Shown here one piece after another: positions 61,084 through 64,000 of a stretch of 64,000 nt of DNA. Location: contig DASZOL010000029.1 of the NCBI GenBank assembly GCA_035550795.1, forward strand, positions 1 through 64,000. The letters run 5' to 3'. Below the pieces are notes generated by a model that was not told where the DNA came from, made no database searches, and saw nothing but the letters and a program-made list of their open reading frames with translations. This DNA comes from DASRDR01 sp035550795 (GTDB taxonomy: Bacteria > Methylomirabilota > Methylomirabilia > Rokubacteriales > DASRDR01). The translations under genes and the position numbers were made by a program. The stretch's first letter is position 1. The number at the start of each line of letters is the position of its first letter.

Positions 61084-61856
61084 CCGGGAACCGCATGAAG
61101 GCCCGCGCGGCGCGGGGCGAGGTGCAGCTCGGCACCTGGATCACCATGATCCGGACGCCCGCGATCCTGACGCTCCTTGAGGCCTCGGGCCTCGACTTCG
61201 CCCGGATCGACATGGAGCACGGCGCCTTCTCGATGGAGACCGTCGCCGACATGGCCGCCCTGGCCCGCGCCCTCGACTTCCCGCTCGTCGTGCGTCCCCC
61301 GGAAGGCAGCCGCGAATGGATCACGCGGCTCCTCGACGCGGGGGTGCCGAATCTCCACGTGCCCCAGGTCGACACACCGGAGCAGGCGCTCGGGGTGGCG
61401 CGGGCCGCCCGCTACGCGCCACTCGGCGAGCGCGGCATGTACGGCTTCGGCCCGCACACCGGCTACCGCTCACGCCCGGTCGCCGAGCACGTGGCGGCGG
61501 CGAACGCCGAGGTGCACGTGACGGTGATGCTGGAGTCGCGGCGGGCCTTCGAGCGGCTCGACGAGATCGCATCGGTCCCGGGCATCGACGCCCTCACGCT
61601 CGGGCCTTCGGACCTCGCGCAGGACCTGGGGGTGCTCGGGACGCCGGCTCAGCGCGGCGTGATCGACGAGCACCGCCGGCGCCTGGTCGAGGCTGCCCGG
61701 CGCCACGGCAAGGCCGTCGCGATGCTGACGGACAGCCTGGAGGGCGTGCGCGAGATGATCGCGCTCGGCGTCACCCTGGTCAACTACTCGTCGGACGCCG
61801 CAGTGCTCCGCGCCGGGTACGCGTCGGTGGTCGCCGACATCCGGCGAGGGGGCTGA
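61080..61856 (+). CDS. HpcH/HpaI aldolase family protein
   Basis: A 258-residue class II, metal-dependent 2-keto-3-deoxy-acid aldolase/citramalyl lyase-like enzyme. GEVQLGTWITMIRTPAILTLLEASGLDFARIDMEHGAFS is the typical N-terminal region, with VVRPPEGSREWITRLLDAGVPNLHVPQVDTPEQA and GPSDLAQDLGV later; the conserved metal-binding Glu lies in VMLESRRAF. GAGGAG precedes ATG 61080 and the gene overlaps the small upstream gene by four bases. Likely cleaves or forms a 2-oxo acid; substrate unknown. Confidence 0.9.
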   Translation: MTGNRMKARAARGEVQLGTWITMIRTPAILTLLEASGLDFARIDMEHGAFSMETVADMAALARALDFPLVVRPPEGSREWITRLLDAGVPNLHVPQVDTPEQALGVARAARYAPLGERGMYGFGPHTGYRSRPVAEHVAAANAEVHVTVMLESRRAFERLDEIASVPGIDALTLGPSDLAQDLGVLGTPAQRGVIDEHRRRLVEAARRHGKAVAMLTDSLEGVREMIALGVTLVNYSSDAAVLRAGYASVVADIRRGG

Positions 61857-61910
61857 GCCGACTCCCGCGGGGCGGCGCGGGGCCGCGAGCCGCCGACGCG
61901 ACCGGGTGGC

Positions 61911-62729
61911 TCAGGGGCCCTCCGGCCGCCGGTACGGGATCGGCACGTACTCGACCGACGGGCGCTGCCGCGTCGGCTGCGGGAAGAGCCGCATCAGCTC
62001 GTAGACCTCGGCGGGCATCTCGCTCGTCACGGGGAGGCCCAGTGCCTTGGCCTCCTCCACGGTGATGGCGTAGTCGTGCGTCCAGGTCCCGGTCGACAGC
62101 TTGACCGCGATCTCGGACGCCTTGTCCTCGGTCATGTGCTCCATCAGCAGGTCGCGGACCATGATCTGCACCTGGACCAGCGCCTTCCGTGCCACATCGG
62201 CCAGGATGAGCGTCTGGTCGTCGACGTCCTTCATCTCCTTCCGCTCCAGGACCGAGAGGATCGAGGCTGCCGGCGACTGGCCGAGCTGGGGATCCACGGG
62301 CCCGAGCACGGCGTTGGCGGCCATCGCGATCTCGTCGGCCGCCAGCGCGAGGAGGGTGCCGCCCGACATCGCGTAGTGCGGGACGAAGACCGTGACCTTG
62401 CCGCGGTGGCGCTTAAGCGCATGCGCGATCTGGCCGGCGGCCAACACGAGCCCGCCCGGCGTGTGGATGATGAGGTCGATCGGGACCTCCGAATCCGTCA
62501 GCTCGATCGCCCGCAGCACCTCTTCCGAGTCGTTGACGTCGATGTAGCGCATGATCGGGAACCCGAGAAGGCTCATCGTCTCCTGGCGGTGCACGAGCGC
62601 GATGACCCGGCTCCGGCGCCCCTGCTCCAGCCGCTTCAGGACACGCATCCGGCTGGCCTCGAGCACCTTCTGCTTGATGACCGGCTGGAGCGCGATGAAG
62701 AGGAATACGATCCACCAGTACTCGCTCAT
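61911..62729 (-). CDS. Membrane-anchored ClpP-fold serine protease (SDH/SppA-like)
   Basis: A 272-residue protein with an N-terminal membrane helix (YWWIVFLFIALQPVI) and a ClpP/crotonase-fold domain: PIDLIIHTPGGLVLAAGQIA, VFVPHYAMSGGTLLALAADEI with the nucleophile Ser in MSGGT, and AVLGPVDPQLGQSPAAS. It matches the SDH_sah family of serine dehydrogenase proteinases. GGAGGG precedes ATG 62729. Convergent with the aldolase gene and 32 nt downstream of the PfkB gene. Confidence 0.88.
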   Translation of the reverse strand: MSEYWWIVFLFIALQPVIKQKVLEASRMRVLKRLEQGRRSRVIALVHRQETMSLLGFPIMRYIDVNDSEEVLRAIELTDSEVPIDLIIHTPGGLVLAAGQIAHALKRHRGKVTVFVPHYAMSGGTLLALAADEIAMAANAVLGPVDPQLGQSPAASILSVLERKEMKDVDDQTLILADVARKALVQVQIMVRDLLMEHMTEDKASEIAVKLSTGTWTHDYAITVEEAKALGLPVTSEMPAEVYELMRLFPQPTRQRPSVEYVPIPYRRPEGP

Positions 62730-62761
62730 CGGGTCCCTCCGGGGGCGCGGGGCCGGCGGGC

Positions 62762-63619
62762 TCAGCGTGGCTGGGAGGCCCGCCACCGGTCGGCGAGGCG
62801 CTCGGCGGTGGGAACGCCGGAGATCCCGGGCGCCTCGACCGTGAGCGCCCCCGCCACGGCCGCGTACGAAGCGGCCTCGAACGGGTCGCCGGCGAGATTG
62901 TAGCGGATGAGGAAGGCGGCGGCGAAGACGTCCCCCGCCCCCGTCGGCTCGACCTCCACTGCCGGCGCCGCGGGAACGGCGTGTCGCTCCCCGTTCACGA
63001 AGAGGATCGCCCCCTTCTCGGCGAAGGTGAGGGCGCCGAGCGGCACGTCCTGGTAAAGGTCGAGCGCGCGCGGCTCCCAGCCCGCCGCGTCGTCGATCGA
63101 GAGGAAGAGCGCCTGGACGCGCGCGAGGACCGGGCGCGGATCCGGCCAGGGCCGCATCAGCACGGTCCCGTCCCGGTCCCAGACACGGCACCAGCCCTGG
63201 GCGCCGACGCCCACGGCCGCGTCGGGGAACGCGCCCGCGAGCTCCGGGGAGACCTCGTCCGCCACGGGACAGAGGTAGGCGAGGCCCGCCTCTCTGAAAT
63301 GGGGGGGCAGGTGTGAGGGGTCGATGCACGCGGCGCGCTCCTTGAGCGTGAGCCGCCGGCCCTCCGACCGGTAGTCGAGAGCGAACCGCGTCGTCACGGC
63401 CGCCGGCACCCCCACCACCTCGATCCCCGGCGGGAGGACATCGAACGGGAAGTCGGGGCCGTAGCTCGTCAGGAGACCGACGCGGAGTCCCTGCCGGTGG
63501 GCGAAGAGCCCCGCATAGAGCGCCGAGCCCCCGGGACGGAGCCCGCCCGAGAGCTCGTCGACCGTGAGATGGCCCACGGCGACGAAGTCCGGAGGCACGC
63601 CCGCACGGCCGGAAGGCAC
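62762..63619 (-). CDS. PfkB-family carbohydrate/nucleoside kinase
   Basis: A 285-residue ribokinase-like enzyme. N-terminal GLRPGGSALYAGLFAHRQG is the first PfkB signature (shortened), and VEPTGAGDVFAAAFLIRYNLAGDP is the second, with the catalytic Asp in GAGD and the anion hole. No lid-domain phosphofructokinase features. The GTG start 63619 has no ribosome site but sits six bases after a consensus-spaced promoter. Sugar substrate unknown. Confidence 0.9.
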   Translation of the reverse strand: MPSGRAGVPPDFVAVGHLTVDELSGGLRPGGSALYAGLFAHRQGLRVGLLTSYGPDFPFDVLPPGIEVVGVPAAVTTRFALDYRSEGRRLTLKERAACIDPSHLPPHFREAGLAYLCPVADEVSPELAGAFPDAAVGVGAQGWCRVWDRDGTVLMRPWPDPRPVLARVQALFLSIDDAAGWEPRALDLYQDVPLGALTFAEKGAILFVNGERHAVPAAPAVEVEPTGAGDVFAAAFLIRYNLAGDPFEAASYAAVAGALTVEAPGISGVPTAERLADRWRASQPR

Positions 63620-63625
63620 GAGGCC

Positions 63626-63654
63626 ACTCTAGGGGCGGCACCCAGGGGTGTCAA
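63626..63654 (-). promoter_or_regulatory. Promoter of the PfkB gene, apparently leaderless
   Basis: Minus-strand TTGACA (63654-63649), 17-nt spacer, TAGAGT (63631-63626), six bases, GTG at 63619. No ribosome site. Confidence 0.6.
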
Positions 63655-63773
63655 TCGCAGGGGCCGGACGCGCCGCCGGCCGCGGCGGCCAGCGCCGTCC
63701 CCGGACCCCAGGCGGCGAGGCCTCCGACGCGGCGCCGTGAAGAAGGCCATGGCCGTGAGACCGCGATCTGTCG

Positions 63774-63779
63774 TATGAT
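63774..63779 (+). promoter_or_regulatory. Possible -10 element of the last gene
   Basis: TATGAT at 63774-63779, about 60 nt upstream of the ATG at 63839. No good -35 is visible at 16-18 nt, so the call rests on the -10 only. Confidence 0.3.
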
Positions 63780-63838
63780 CGGCCCAGCGCAGCTCCAGAT
63801 GTTGTAGCCGGCTGATCCACCTGGGAAAGGGGGTTCGC

Positions 63839-64000
63839 ATGGCGGGCAACGATCCTCGGGACGAGCGTGCAATCCTCGTCGTGGCGCGGGGTCAGGGCAG
63901 CCTGCTGGAGGCCCTCCGCGATCTCTTCGCGGAGTTCGGCTGGGTGGACGTGATCGAGGACCGCCGCGAGGGCGCCTCGCTACTCCCCCGGGCCGACCGC
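63839..64000 (+). CDS. Hypothetical protein, N-terminal part (cut by window edge)
   Basis: 54 codons visible from ATG 63839, which follows GGGAAAGGGGG. The start of the product (RAILVVARGQGSLLEALRDLF, then WVDVIEDRREG) suggests a small alpha/beta protein, perhaps receiver-like, but no family could be assigned from this fragment. Confidence 0.55.
   Translation, partial: MAGNDPRDERAILVVARGQGSLLEALRDLFAEFGWVDVIEDRREGASLLPRADR

Noticed and set aside
1..64000. CRISPR arrays, tRNA or rRNA genes, insertion sequences, prophage
   Set aside because: No regularly spaced repeats, no tRNA or rRNA landmarks, no transposase, integrase or phage structural genes were recognised by eye.

Overview
The window is very GC-rich (roughly 70%), gene-dense bacterial chromosome with tight operons and many GTG/TTG starts. 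The gene content suggests a soil- or groundwater-type heterotroph: TCA enzymes, a single-chain indolepyruvate:ferredoxin oxidoreductase, F420/FMN luciferase-like enzymes, IclR, ExeAB, UvrA, toxin-antitoxin genes, and a membrane-bound molybdoenzyme facing sulfite chemistry. It resembles Rokubacteria/Methylomirabilota-like or deltaproteobacterial genomes, but this placement is inference. No rRNA, tRNA, CRISPR array, insertion sequence or prophage was seen.

Layout. 1-2933 (minus): aconitase and isocitrate dehydrogenase (cut by the window edge) behind a good sigma70 promoter. 3001-8791 (minus): methyltransferase, giant indolepyruvate:ferredoxin oxidoreductase, glycosyltransferase. 9136-20255 (minus): the most interesting block, a nearly gapless operon of HPr-kinase-like ATPase, phosphosulfolactate synthase (ComA), TauE/SafE sulfite exporter, a fused Fe-S/NrfD membrane subunit, a cytoplasmic molybdopterin oxidoreductase and a ThDP enzyme, followed by an HpaB-type flavin monooxygenase and its flavin reductase. 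I read it as a sulfite/C3-sulfonate module with a SoeABC-like sulfite dehydrogenase. 20252-22875: ExeB/ExeA (GspB/GspA). 22923-33489: response regulator, EF-G-like GTPase, UvrA plus a secreted protein, a divergent membrane transporter-like protein, IclR regulator, dTDP-glucose dehydratase. 33606-42114 (plus): PIG-L deacetylase, secreted M28-PDZ peptidase, Tat-type propeller, fatty acyl-AMP ligase, LemA, HtpX-like M48, F420-type LLM enzyme, small membrane protein. 42201-44881 (minus): soluble transhydrogenase, FSA-type transaldolase, cyclophilin-like protein. 44951-52317 (plus): M20 peptidase, sugar-acid dehydratase, gamma-glutamyltransferase, BNR propeller, MoaD/ThiS-like protein, 3-hydroxyacyl-CoA dehydrogenase. 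52405-58770: small secreted protein, Tat lipoprotein M48 protease, aldehyde dehydrogenase, zinc ribbon, beta-carbonic anhydrase, an intact vapBC, and two decayed loci (a vapBC remnant and a collagen-like/YVTN remnant). 58828-64000: LLM oxidoreductase, HugZ-like protein, HpcH/HpaI aldolase, ClpP-fold membrane protease, PfkB kinase and a cut-off gene.

Two cross-cutting observations stand out. First, several monocistronic or first-in-operon genes without a Shine-Dalgarno have a -35/-10 pair placed so that the predicted +1 falls on the start codon (TTGACA, 17-18 nt, a -10 usually of form TAnnnT, 6-8 nt, ATG or GTG). This argues for frequent leaderless transcription, whereas internal operon genes use SD sequences or TGATG/ATGA/GTGA overlaps. 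Second, the sulfite-linked operon combines ComA with an oxidoreductase, exporter and ThDP enzyme in an arrangement I do not recognise as a described pathway.
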